Assembly: GCA_049890115.1 (NCBI GenBank)
Contig: JBMHCC010000007.1
Location: 1 to 64,000 of the forward strand
DNA length: 64,000 bases
DNA from: UBA685 sp049890115
GTDB taxonomy: Bacteria; Pseudomonadota; Alphaproteobacteria; Puniceispirillales; Puniceispirillaceae
Direction of reading: 5' to 3'
Shown: one piece after another, positions 16,290 through 23,889 of the stretch
Layout of the letters: each line of letters opens with the position of its first letter
Numbering within the stretch: the first letter of the stretch is position 1
The notes under the pieces: model-generated
Database searches by the model: none
Seen by the model: the letters and a program-made list of their open reading frames with translations, nothing else
Told to the model about the DNA's origin: nothing
Program-made: the position numbers and the translations under genes

Positions 16290-19200
16290 TGAGACGCTCT
16301 CCTTTTGGATCATAGAACACCGTATCTGTAATAGTTGCCTCGATTGGTGCCTCGCCATCTAGCATCGGGAAATAGACGGTCTGGCCTTTGCGGGCATGAC
16401 CATCTTTTAGCAACGCCATCGCAATAGATTTCTTCAGATTAGGTGAATAATAAGATGATGTGACCTGACCAAGCATTGTCATTGGTGCTGGCTCATTTGG
16501 GTCAAGCACAGCATGCGCACCTTCTGGGATAACTTTGGATGGGTCTTTGGTGACAAGACCAACAAGCTGTTTACGCTCGCTAGATGTCATTGATTTACGT
16601 GCCAAGGCACGCTTGCCAATAAAGTCTGGTTTCACCTTTGAGACAATCCAATCCATCCCCAAATCATGCGGCGTAACGGTGCCATCTGTTTCTTGTCCGA
16701 CAATGATAAAGCCTTTTTCAGCACGCAAAACATGCATGGCCTCAGTGCCATAAGGGGTAAGGCCATGCGGCGCACCTGCCTTTATCAGTGATGTCCATAA
16801 TGCCAGCCCATAACGTGCAGGCACATTAATTTCATAAGATAGCTCACCGGTAAATGAAATGCGGAAAATACGCGCTGGCAAGCCAGCAATATTTGCCTCA
16901 ATCATGCTCATAAATGGGAACGTCTCATCACTCAGATCACCATCACAACCAGCTTCCTTTAAGATGGTGCGTGCCAATGGCCCTGATAAGGTTGCCACAG
17001 ACCATTGTTCTGTCACAGATGTCATATAGACTTTCAGATCTGGCCATTCTGTTTGATGCCATTCTTCTAGCCAATCAAGCACCCCAGCAGCACCGCCTGT
17101 TGTTGTTGTCATGTGGAAATGATTTTCGCCAAGACGTGTTGTGACGCCATCATCCATTACCATGCCATCATCTTTGAGCATCAGGCCATAGCGGCATCTG
17201 CCAATCGGCAGCTTTAACCAGCTATTAGTGTAGATACGATTTAGAAACTCAGCAGCATCAGGGCCTTGAATATCAATCTTACCTAATGTTGAGGCATCCA
17301 GAAGGCCAGCTGTTTGACGCGCTGCCAGCACTTCACGTTGCACCGCCTGTTCCATGGTCTCATCATTTTGTGGGTAATACCAGGCACGCATCCATTGCCC
17401 AACATGTTCATATTCTGCGCCAGCTTGCTGATGCCAGCTATCCATTCTGGTGCGGCGGTCTGTATCAAACAGCCCCTTAATATCACGTCCAGCAATCGCA
17501 CCAATGCTGGTTGGTGTATAAGGCATACGGAAGGTTGTGGTGCCGACATCTGGGATTTCATGACGAAGCGCATTTGCCAAAATACCAAGGGCATTGATAT
17601 TTGACGTTTTGCCTTGGTCAGTGGCCATGCCAGTTGTCGTATAGCGTTTGACATGTTCAACTGAATGATAGCCCTCACGAACCGCCAGCTGAATATCAGA
17701 GCCTGTGACATCATTTTGGAAATCAACAAATGCCTTGTCACCCTGACCAGCAGGCAGGCCATTGGCTATCTTCCAGGCAGCCACTGGCTGGAAAGATTGG
17801 CGCGGTGTTTCAACATCTGGTGTTGCCACCTCATCAGCTGATAATTTGGCGCGTGATAGTGCTTTTAATGCTGCTTTGCCAGCTTCACGGACAGCTTTAC
17901 CAAGATCAAATGTGCCATTGGCAGCGCCAATAGATTGTTCAGCCTCATGCACCGATGACGGCCTGAAACATAAGGTGGTCTCATCCCATTTCAGCTTGCC
18001 TCTGGCTTGTGAATGCAAGTGAACAGATGGCGTTAAACCACCTGACATCAGAACCAAATCACAATCAATATAAGAAGGCGCATCTGTGACAGAGCTGCCA
18101 TCTTCGCTAACAGGGCTAACCTCAACACGGCCAACACGCAGCTTGCCAGTGGCGGTTGTCACAGCATGGCCAGCCATGATGGTAATGCCTGCTTCTCTTG
18201 CTTCTTTCACAAGCGGGCCTTTTGGCTCTGGCCTGATATCAGCAATAGCGCGGATGAAAATACCAGCTTTATGCAATGCTAAGGCAGTGCGATAAGCATC
18301 ATCATTATTGGTTGTGATGACAGCGCGTCTGCCTGGTAATGCGCCATAGCGATTAACAAAATGACGTGCGGCACCTGCTAGCATCACACCTGGCAAATCA
18401 TTACCTGAGAACACAAGTGGTCTTTCATGGGCACCAGTTGCCAAAATCACTTCTGTGGCGCGAATTTTCCAAATACGCTGGCGTGGCAGATGCTCAGGGC
18501 GCTTTGCAAGATGATCAGTTACCCTTTCACAAAGGGTCAGGAAATTATGATCCATATAGCCGAAAACAGTAGTGCGTGGCAGCATTGTCACATTCGGCAT
18601 CTCTGCCAGTTTGGCCGTTATCTCATCTATCCAGTCTGTGGCTGGCTTGCCATCAATTTCTGTGTCACTTTCACCAAGGCACCAGCCACCAAATTCATTT
18701 TGTTCATCAGCAATGATAATTCGTGCGCCTGATTGCGCTGCTTGATAGGCAGCAACAAGGCCAGCAACACCGCCGCCAGCAACCAAAATTTCACAATGAG
18801 CATGATTATGTTCATAGCGATCTGGATCATTGGGGTCATCTGCGACCCTGCCAAGACCAGCAGCACGCCTAATAACATGCTCATAAGTCATCCATAAAGA
18901 GGCTGGCCACATAAATGTCTTGTAATAGAAGCCAGCTGGGAAAAAGCGTGATAATAGCGAGTTTACCGCCCCGACATCCACTTTTAATGAAGGGAATCTG
19001 TTCTGGCTTTCAGCATAGAGGCCTTCATAAATCTCAACTTGTGTGGCACGCAGATTAGGTTCGGCAAAAGCGCCTGTGCCAACACGAACAAGTGCATTTG
19101 CTTCCTCAGAGCCAGCTGCCATAATGCCGCGTGGGCGGTGATATTTGAATGAGCGGCCAACAAGATGGACACCATTTGCAATCAAAGCAGAGGCAAGCGT

Positions 19201-19317
19201 ATCACCTTCAAAGCCCTGATAGCGTTTGCCATCAAAAGTGAAGTTAACTGTCTTTGCGCGGTTTATTCTGCCAAAATGAGGAGAGCGCATTGGGTCTTTG
19301 ACTGAAAATAATCCCAT
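16282..19317 (-). CDS. soxA: Sarcosine oxidase alpha subunit
   Basis: A 1011-residue subunit. It has an N-terminal ferredoxin-fold domain without cluster cysteines (VNFTFDGKRYQGFEGDTLASAL) with SFKYHRPRG, then an NAD/FAD-type Rossmann region (LVAGGGVAGLVAAYQA near residue 175), and a C-terminal GcvT-like folate domain from about 620. The heterotetramer oxidises sarcosine to glycine with O2 and passes the methyl to tetrahydrofolate, forming 5,10-methylene-THF and H2O2 in the cytoplasm; alpha binds NAD and folate. The start codon overlaps the soxD stop by one base (TAATG). Length matches known alpha subunits. Confidence 0.95.
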   Translation of the reverse strand: MGLFSVKDPMRSPHFGRINRAKTVNFTFDGKRYQGFEGDTLASALIANGVHLVGRSFKYHRPRGIMAAGSEEANALVRVGTGAFAEPNLRATQVEIYEGLYAESQNRFPSLKVDVGAVNSLLSRFFPAGFYYKTFMWPASLWMTYEHVIRRAAGLGRVADDPNDPDRYEHNHAHCEILVAGGGVAGLVAAYQAAQSGARIIIADEQNEFGGWCLGESDTEIDGKPATDWIDEITAKLAEMPNVTMLPRTTVFGYMDHNFLTLCERVTDHLAKRPEHLPRQRIWKIRATEVILATGAHERPLVFSGNDLPGVMLAGAARHFVNRYGALPGRRAVITTNNDDAYRTALALHKAGIFIRAIADIRPEPKGPLVKEAREAGITIMAGHAVTTATGKLRVGRVEVSPVSEDGSSVTDAPSYIDCDLVLMSGGLTPSVHLHSQARGKLKWDETTLCFRPSSVHEAEQSIGAANGTFDLGKAVREAGKAALKALSRAKLSADEVATPDVETPRQSFQPVAAWKIANGLPAGQGDKAFVDFQNDVTGSDIQLAVREGYHSVEHVKRYTTTGMATDQGKTSNINALGILANALRHEIPDVGTTTFRMPYTPTSIGAIAGRDIKGLFDTDRRTRMDSWHQQAGAEYEHVGQWMRAWYYPQNDETMEQAVQREVLAARQTAGLLDASTLGKIDIQGPDAAEFLNRIYTNSWLKLPIGRCRYGLMLKDDGMVMDDGVTTRLGENHFHMTTTTGGAAGVLDWLEEWHQTEWPDLKVYMTSVTEQWSVATLSGPLARTILKEAGCDGDLSDETFPFMSMIEANIAGLPARIFRISFTGELSYEINVPARYGLALWTSLIKAGAPHGLTPYGTEAMHVLRAEKGFIIVGQETDGTVTPHDLGMDWIVSKVKPDFIGKRALARKSMTSSERKQLVGLVTKDPSKVIPEGAHAVLDPNEPAPMTMLGQVTSSYYSPNLKKSIAMALLKDGHARKGQTVYFPMLDGEAPIEATITDTVFYDPKGERLNG

Positions 19318-19715
19318 TATTTTGCTCCCTTAGCAGCTTTCACAGTTGCTTGTTTTTTCGCTGCTTGTTTCTTTTGCGGAAATGCAGCTTTTTCAGCTTC
19401 TGTCATGCGGCGCCAATTTTCTTCATAAGCTTGTTTGCCAGCTTTTGATTTTGGCAAGGCGCCCATAGGGTAGATTTCGATAAATTCATGGCTGACGGTA
19501 TCGCGTACAGCATTAAACCAGCGCCGGCAACCAGCAGCATGACGCCACCGCTCTAGGAAAACGCCTTTCGGGTTATGGCGATAAAATAAATAATCAGCAA
19601 ATTGGGCATCTGTTATGGTGTTTTCAGCTAGCGGGCGTGCGATATGAGCCTCGCCACCACAGCTAAATTCAGCTTCATCTCGGGAACCGCAATAAGGACA
19701 ATCAATTAATAGCAT
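19317..19715 (-). CDS. soxD: Sarcosine oxidase delta subunit (zinc subunit) with basic tail
   Basis: A 132-residue protein. The zinc ligands known from studied delta subunits, Cys6, Cys9, His59 and Cys63, are all at the same positions here (CPYCG, and HAAGCRRW). Delta is a small zinc subunit that bridges the complex. Most delta subunits are about 90-110 residues; here the last 40 or so form a lysine/alanine-rich tail (KAAFPQKKQAAKKQATVKAAKGAK) likely to be disordered. It lies between soxB and soxA, overlapping the soxA start by one base. Confidence 0.93.
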   Translation of the reverse strand: MLLIDCPYCGSRDEAEFSCGGEAHIARPLAENTITDAQFADYLFYRHNPKGVFLERWRHAAGCRRWFNAVRDTVSHEFIEIYPMGALPKSKAGKQAYEENWRRMTEAEKAAFPQKKQAAKKQATVKAAKGAK

Positions 19716-19743
19716 TTCTCAAAACTCTCGAACAAACTGGGTT

Positions 19744-21048
19744 TTAATGCGCCACACCAGCAGCACCATGTTCATCAATCAGATAACCTGTCTCAAAGCG
19801 TTTTAACGCATAAGGTTCAGCTATTTTATTTGGTCTGTCATTTGCAATCAAATCAGCAAAGACATGACCAGAACCTGGTGTTGCTTTAAAACCGCCTGTG
19901 CCCCAACCACAATTAAAATAAAGACCATCCACATCAGTCTTTGAAATAATAGGGGAGGCATCAGGGCATGTATCAACAATCCCGCCCCAATGACGCAACA
20001 TCCGCAAGCGTGATAAAACAGGGAATAGCTCAACAGCCGCTGCCAGCATATGTTCTGGCACAGGCCAAGAGCCGCGCTGGGCATAAGAGTTATATTTATC
20101 AACACCAGCACCAAGCACCATTTCACCCTTATCAGACTGGCTGATATACATGTGTACCGCATTCGACATAATCACAGTGTCCAAAATTGGCTTGATTGGC
20201 TCAGATACAAGTGCCTGAAGTGGACGTGAGGCAAGCGGCATCTGAATGCCTGCCATCTCTGCCATCACTGATGAATGACCAGCAACCACAACACCGACTT
20301 TGCGTGTTTTGATAAGGCCTTTGGTTGTCTCAATGCCAGTGATTTTACGACCTTGGCGGCGCAGGCCTGTCACTTCGCAATTTTGGATGATATCAACACC
20401 TAAATCATCAGCAGCTCTTGCATAGCCCCATGCAACCGCATCATGACGTGCTGTGCCGCCGCGCTTTTGCAAAAAGCCGCCCATAACGGGATAGCGGATT
20501 GACTGGTCGATATTGATGGTTGGCACGAATTTTTTAATTTCTTCAGGTGTCATGATATCTGAATCAATGCCATTCAAGCGGATAGCATGAACACGACGTG
20601 ACATATCACGTAACTCGCCCCAGCTATGCGCAATGGTCAGAACGCCGCGCTGTGAGAACATGATATTAAAATTCAAATCTTGAGCCAGCCCTTCCCAGAG
20701 CTTTAAGGCATGATCATAAATCGCAGCTGATTCATCCCACATATAATTAGAGCGGATGATTGTGGTGTTTCTGCCTGTGTTACCACCGCCAAGCCAGCCT
20801 TTTTCAATCACAGCAATATTGGTCATATTATGAACTGATGCCAGATAATAAGCTGTTGCCAAGCCATGGCCGCCGCCACCAATAATCACAGCATCATATT
20901 CAGCCTTTGGTTCAGCATGCCGCCAAGCTTGTTGCCAGTTCTGGTGATAAGACATGGCATTGCGTGCAATCGAAAAAGCGGAATAGCGTTTATTCGCTGC
21001 TGCAAGCCCTGTAATCCCGCGATCAATATTCTGGTCTGCCATAATCAA
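19744..21048 (-). CDS. soxB: Sarcosine oxidase beta subunit
   Basis: A 434-residue DAO-family subunit that carries the sarcosine-oxidising FAD site and shares FMN with alpha. The dinucleotide motif GGGGHG is at 57-62; RHDAVAWGYARAADDLGVD has His202 at the place of the covalent FMN-linked histidine of known beta subunits. GWLGGGNTGRNTT and the C-terminal NCGWGTGGFKATPGSG are also typical. ATG 21048 or the in-frame ATG 21042 (MADQ) could start it. It is the first gene of soxB-soxD-soxA-soxG. Confidence 0.95.
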   Translation of the reverse strand: MIMADQNIDRGITGLAAANKRYSAFSIARNAMSYHQNWQQAWRHAEPKAEYDAVIIGGGGHGLATAYYLASVHNMTNIAVIEKGWLGGGNTGRNTTIIRSNYMWDESAAIYDHALKLWEGLAQDLNFNIMFSQRGVLTIAHSWGELRDMSRRVHAIRLNGIDSDIMTPEEIKKFVPTINIDQSIRYPVMGGFLQKRGGTARHDAVAWGYARAADDLGVDIIQNCEVTGLRRQGRKITGIETTKGLIKTRKVGVVVAGHSSVMAEMAGIQMPLASRPLQALVSEPIKPILDTVIMSNAVHMYISQSDKGEMVLGAGVDKYNSYAQRGSWPVPEHMLAAAVELFPVLSRLRMLRHWGGIVDTCPDASPIISKTDVDGLYFNCGWGTGGFKATPGSGHVFADLIANDRPNKIAEPYALKRFETGYLIDEHGAAGVAH

Positions 21049-21351
21049 CTCTGCCCTTAAGCTATTACGTCACAAAATCTGTTAGATATGCTAGAATTAG
21101 ATCATTTTTCATCATCTATCCATAACTTGTAAACAACATGGCTGCCATCAGGCAAAAAACCTGTCTTTTGGACGACAAGCCTTGCTAATTTGGCGACATT
21201 CTATCGCGCCTGATGTAGCTGATTGCCTCTTGACCATTTAGGGGCAGGTAGAGGACACTGGCAGGAGGCCAATAAAATACTATCTCATAGATAGATCTGG
21301 GATAGATCTGGGATAGATCTGGCAGTAATCTTATCAGAAAGACAAATAAGC
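21049..21351. other. Divergent intergenic region between soxB and the M20 amidohydrolase
   Basis: About 300 bases with no convincing gene. It should hold the divergent promoters of soxB and the M20 gene, but I found no clean -35/-10 pair. The only clear structure is the triple 11-base repeat at 21291-21322; I see no convincing riboswitch core. Confidence 0.6.
21291..21322 (+). repeat. Three tandem 11-base repeats with AGATCT before the M20 gene
   Basis: The unit ATAGATCTGGG occurs at 21291, 21302 and 21313 (last copy one base short), each with the palindrome AGATCT. The 11-base period would put each core on the same face of the helix, as expected of a cooperative operator. It lies 30 bases before the M20 gene. 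Confidence 0.8.
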
Positions 21352-22521
21352 ATGGCTGTTTATAATTCTATCGCACAATCACATGAATTGATGACTGGCT
21401 GGCGTCATGCGCTGCATCAGAATCCAGAGATTTGTTATGAAGAGGTCTGGACATCTGACTTTATTGCTGAGCGCCTGACAGAGTTTGGCATCACAATCCA
21501 TCGCGGTCTTGGCAAAACAGGTGTGGTTGGTGTGCTGAAAGGGCGCGGCAATAGTCATCAAGCGATTGGTCTGCGCGCTGATATGGATGGCTTGCCAATG
21601 CAAGAGGCCAATGACTTTGCACATAAATCCAAAATTGATGGCCGTATGCATGGCTGTGGTCATGATGGTCATATGGCGATGTTATTAGGGGCTGCCAAAT
21701 ATTTGTCTGAAACACGTCAATTTGACGGCACTGTCTATTTTATTTTTCAACCTGCTGAAGAAGGCGGTGCTGGTGGCAAGGCCATGATTGATGATGGTCT
21801 GTTCCGTGATTTTGATGTTGAAACAGTTTGGGGAATGCATAACTGGCCTGGGCTGGCACAAGGTAAGATGGCAATTCATGATGGTGCTTGCATGGCTTCA
21901 GCTGATCATTTCCAGATTCACCTAACAGGCAGAGGCGGTCATGCTGCTATGCCTCATCAGGCGCAAGACCCTATCATTGCTGGTGCCAGCCTTGTTCAGA
22001 GCTTGCAGATGATCGTATCACGTGCGACTGATCCGCTTGATGCGTCTGTTGTGTCTGTGACAGCCTTGCAAGGGGGGCATGCTTATAATGTCATCCCTGA
22101 TACGCTTGAAATCAGAGGCACTGCCAGAGCCTTGCGGCCAGAGACAAGAGCTATGGTGCAAGATAGAATTTTTGAGATCACCAATCAAATCGCATCTGCG
22201 CATGGATGTGAGGCACAAATTAACTGGCATGCTGGTTATCCGCCAACCGTTAATCATCAAGCAGAAGCAGGCAGAGCAGCTATGATAGCAGCTGAAATTG
22301 TGGGTCAGGATAATGTGCTTGCTAACCCGCCAGCCTCTATGGGTGCTGAAGATTTTTCCTATATGCTAGAAGAGCGCAAAGGGGCTTATATCTGGCTTGG
22401 AGCTGGCGAGGCAGTCGCTGGTAAGATGCTTCATAATACCTCCTATGATTTTAATGATGAGATTCTGCCAGTTGGTGCCAGCTATTGGGCACGGCTTGTC
22501 GAAAGTGAATTAGCGTCCTAA
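21352..22521 (+). CDS. M20-family metal-dependent amidohydrolase (hippurate/N-acyl-amino acid hydrolase-like)
   Basis: A 389-residue M20D peptidase-family enzyme. Metal-binding and catalytic blocks are GLRADMDGLPM, MHGCGHDGHMAML (His/Asp/His cluster), QPAEEGGAGG with the general-base glutamate, WGMHNWPG, and the C-terminal MGAEDFSYML and LHNTSYDFND. Relatives cleave N-acyl amino acids, hippurate or indole-acetyl amino acids; the true substrate cannot be read from sequence. It is divergent from soxB, so it may process N-acylated substrates linked to that pathway. A small membrane protein gene follows after 4 bases. Confidence 0.9.
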   Translation: MAVYNSIAQSHELMTGWRHALHQNPEICYEEVWTSDFIAERLTEFGITIHRGLGKTGVVGVLKGRGNSHQAIGLRADMDGLPMQEANDFAHKSKIDGRMHGCGHDGHMAMLLGAAKYLSETRQFDGTVYFIFQPAEEGGAGGKAMIDDGLFRDFDVETVWGMHNWPGLAQGKMAIHDGACMASADHFQIHLTGRGGHAAMPHQAQDPIIAGASLVQSLQMIVSRATDPLDASVVSVTALQGGHAYNVIPDTLEIRGTARALRPETRAMVQDRIFEITNQIASAHGCEAQINWHAGYPPTVNHQAEAGRAAMIAAEIVGQDNVLANPPASMGAEDFSYMLEERKGAYIWLGAGEAVAGKMLHNTSYDFNDEILPVGASYWARLVESELAS

Positions 22522-22525
22522 AGCC

Positions 22526-22777
22526 ATGTCATCATCTGTGAAATTTGTCCTTATTCTTGGTGGGTTTTTTCTAACTCTTATCGCTGTCAGCCTTGGCAGC
22601 TATTATGTCTGGCTTGATATTGGCTATGTTGCTTTGGGGTTTCATGGCTGGCTGGCAATCATTTTGGGCACGATTGGTATTCTTGGCCTTGGGGCAGGGT
22701 TGATGTGGCTTAGTTTTTATTCTCATCGCCATGGCATTGATGAGCAAGCTGCTGATCATGATGATTTGCTTGACTAA
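22526..22777 (+). CDS. Small two-helix membrane protein of unknown function
   Basis: An 83-residue protein with two predicted membrane segments, at about residues 6-28 (VKFVLILGGFFLTLIAV) and 42-62 (GWLAIILGTIGILGLGAGLM). A short polar tail follows, rich in His and Asp (HRHGIDEQAADHDDLLD). I do not recognise the family. Its ATG lies 4 bases after the M20 stop, so it is probably translated with that gene. The acidic/histidine tail would face one side of the membrane and could bind metal, but that is speculation. Confidence 0.6.
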   Translation: MSSSVKFVLILGGFFLTLIAVSLGSYYVWLDIGYVALGFHGWLAIILGTIGILGLGAGLMWLSFYSHRHGIDEQAADHDDLLD

Positions 22778-22891
22778 ATCTGCTGATATCAGGGCCTAAT
22801 AGCAATTTATCCTCGCACCACAAACAGGCCTGGCTTGTTGGCCATTATCTGAATGCCATAGCTTCTGTTTTCAACTCATCTCACCTGTTTT

Positions 22892-22917
22892 GTTCTATTT
22901 TTGTTCTTTTACTGTTC
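22892..22917 (+). promoter_or_regulatory. Double LexA box (three GTTC at N7 spacing) before imuA
   Basis: GTTC occurs at 22892-22895, 22903-22906 and 22914-22917, with exactly seven bases between each. This makes two overlapping copies of the alphaproteobacterial LexA operator GTTC-N7-GTTC. It lies just upstream of the candidate -35. Confidence 0.85.
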
Positions 22918-22922
22918 TGTTA

Positions 22923-22951
22923 TTGACTCATTTTGCGAATCAGATTAGAAC
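22923..22951 (+). promoter_or_regulatory. Candidate promoter of imuA-imuB-dnaE2
   Basis: TTGACT at 22923-22928 and TAGAAC at 22946-22951 are separated by 17 bases. The element sits between the double LexA box and the third box, and its -10 shares bases with the third box, so LexA would block RNA polymerase directly. Confidence 0.6.
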
Positions 22952-22962
22952 ATAAAGTGAAC
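22948..22962 (-). promoter_or_regulatory. Third LexA box (GAAC-N7-GAAC) before imuA
   Basis: GAAC at 22948-22951 and at 22959-22962 with seven bases between is the LexA operator read on the other strand. It overlaps the candidate -10 and lies about 80 bases before imuA. Confidence 0.85.
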
Positions 22963-23040
22963 AAAAAAGAAGTGAGCAGGAAAAACAGGCGATTGCCTGC
23001 GCTTTGTTGTCTTTGATAGGCATGGCGAAAAGAGGTGAAA

Positions 23041-23865
23041 ATGGATAGACAGCTGGTTTTTGAAAATTTGCATGCCAAATGGCATCAAAATGCCATAGTG
23101 CCATCATCTGGCCGTTTATCAATCGGATATGCGCCTTTTGATTCAGCATTAGGGGGCGGTTTGATAGAAAAGCGTGTGCATTTGGTGCGTGCCAAGATGC
23201 CGTCATCTCTTTCAACTGCTTTTACGCTTGCGATGATTGCGATGATGATAAAGCGTGGCACTTTATCTGGTCCGATTGTCTGGTGTGGGCCATTGCGTGG
23301 CGGTCATACAGGCCAGCTTTTTGGTAGTGGGCTTGCTGAAATGGGGCTGCGCACAGAGCAATTTATTTTTGTGCGTGAGCCGCATCCTTTGCGCCGTATG
23401 GCAGCTTTTGAAGAGGCGCTTGGCACATCTGGTTTGGGTGCGGTGATTAATGAATATGGCTCGTTATCTGAAAAAACAGATTTATGGCAGCGTTCAGCAC
23501 GTCGTCTGCAATTAGCATGTGAACGTGGCACAGCTGCTGGTTTTATGGTTGGTGCAGCTGGCAGGGCAAATGGATTTGAGACAGCATGGCATATTGCACC
23601 ATCTTTTAATCACCATGCCAGTGAGGCTGATTGGCGTCCTGTCTGGGATGTGCATCTTGACCATGCAAGAGGAGGGTATCCAGCACAGGCCAGCCTTATG
23701 TGGGATAGGCATAAGGCCTGTCTGACAGCATTGCCATCAGATGCTAGAACAGCATCAGGAACAACGCCTCCCTCCTTTTATGATGCCCCTTATCTGTCAC
23801 AAAAGCGCATCACAAATAGGCATATATCAGATAAGCAGGCCAGCTTTTACCATCGTGCTTCCTAA
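23041..23865 (+). CDS. imuA: ImuA, RecA-like SOS mutagenesis protein
   Basis: A 274-residue protein resembling a shortened RecA/SulA-type fold: SIGYAPFDSALGGGLIEKRVHLVRA resembles the ATPase N-terminal region, with WCGPLRGGHTGQLFGSGLAEMGL after it. ImuA works with ImuB and DnaE2 in damage-induced translesion mutagenesis. A GTG at 23035 is in frame, but AAAAGAGG ends 5 bases before ATG 23041. It heads imuA-imuB-dnaE2 and is controlled by the LexA boxes upstream. Confidence 0.88.
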   Translation: MDRQLVFENLHAKWHQNAIVPSSGRLSIGYAPFDSALGGGLIEKRVHLVRAKMPSSLSTAFTLAMIAMMIKRGTLSGPIVWCGPLRGGHTGQLFGSGLAEMGLRTEQFIFVREPHPLRRMAAFEEALGTSGLGAVINEYGSLSEKTDLWQRSARRLQLACERGTAAGFMVGAAGRANGFETAWHIAPSFNHHASEADWRPVWDVHLDHARGGYPAQASLMWDRHKACLTALPSDARTASGTTPPSFYDAPYLSQKRITNRHISDKQASFYHRAS

Positions 23866-23889
23866 AGATGAGCTCTTAGGTGGTTTATT

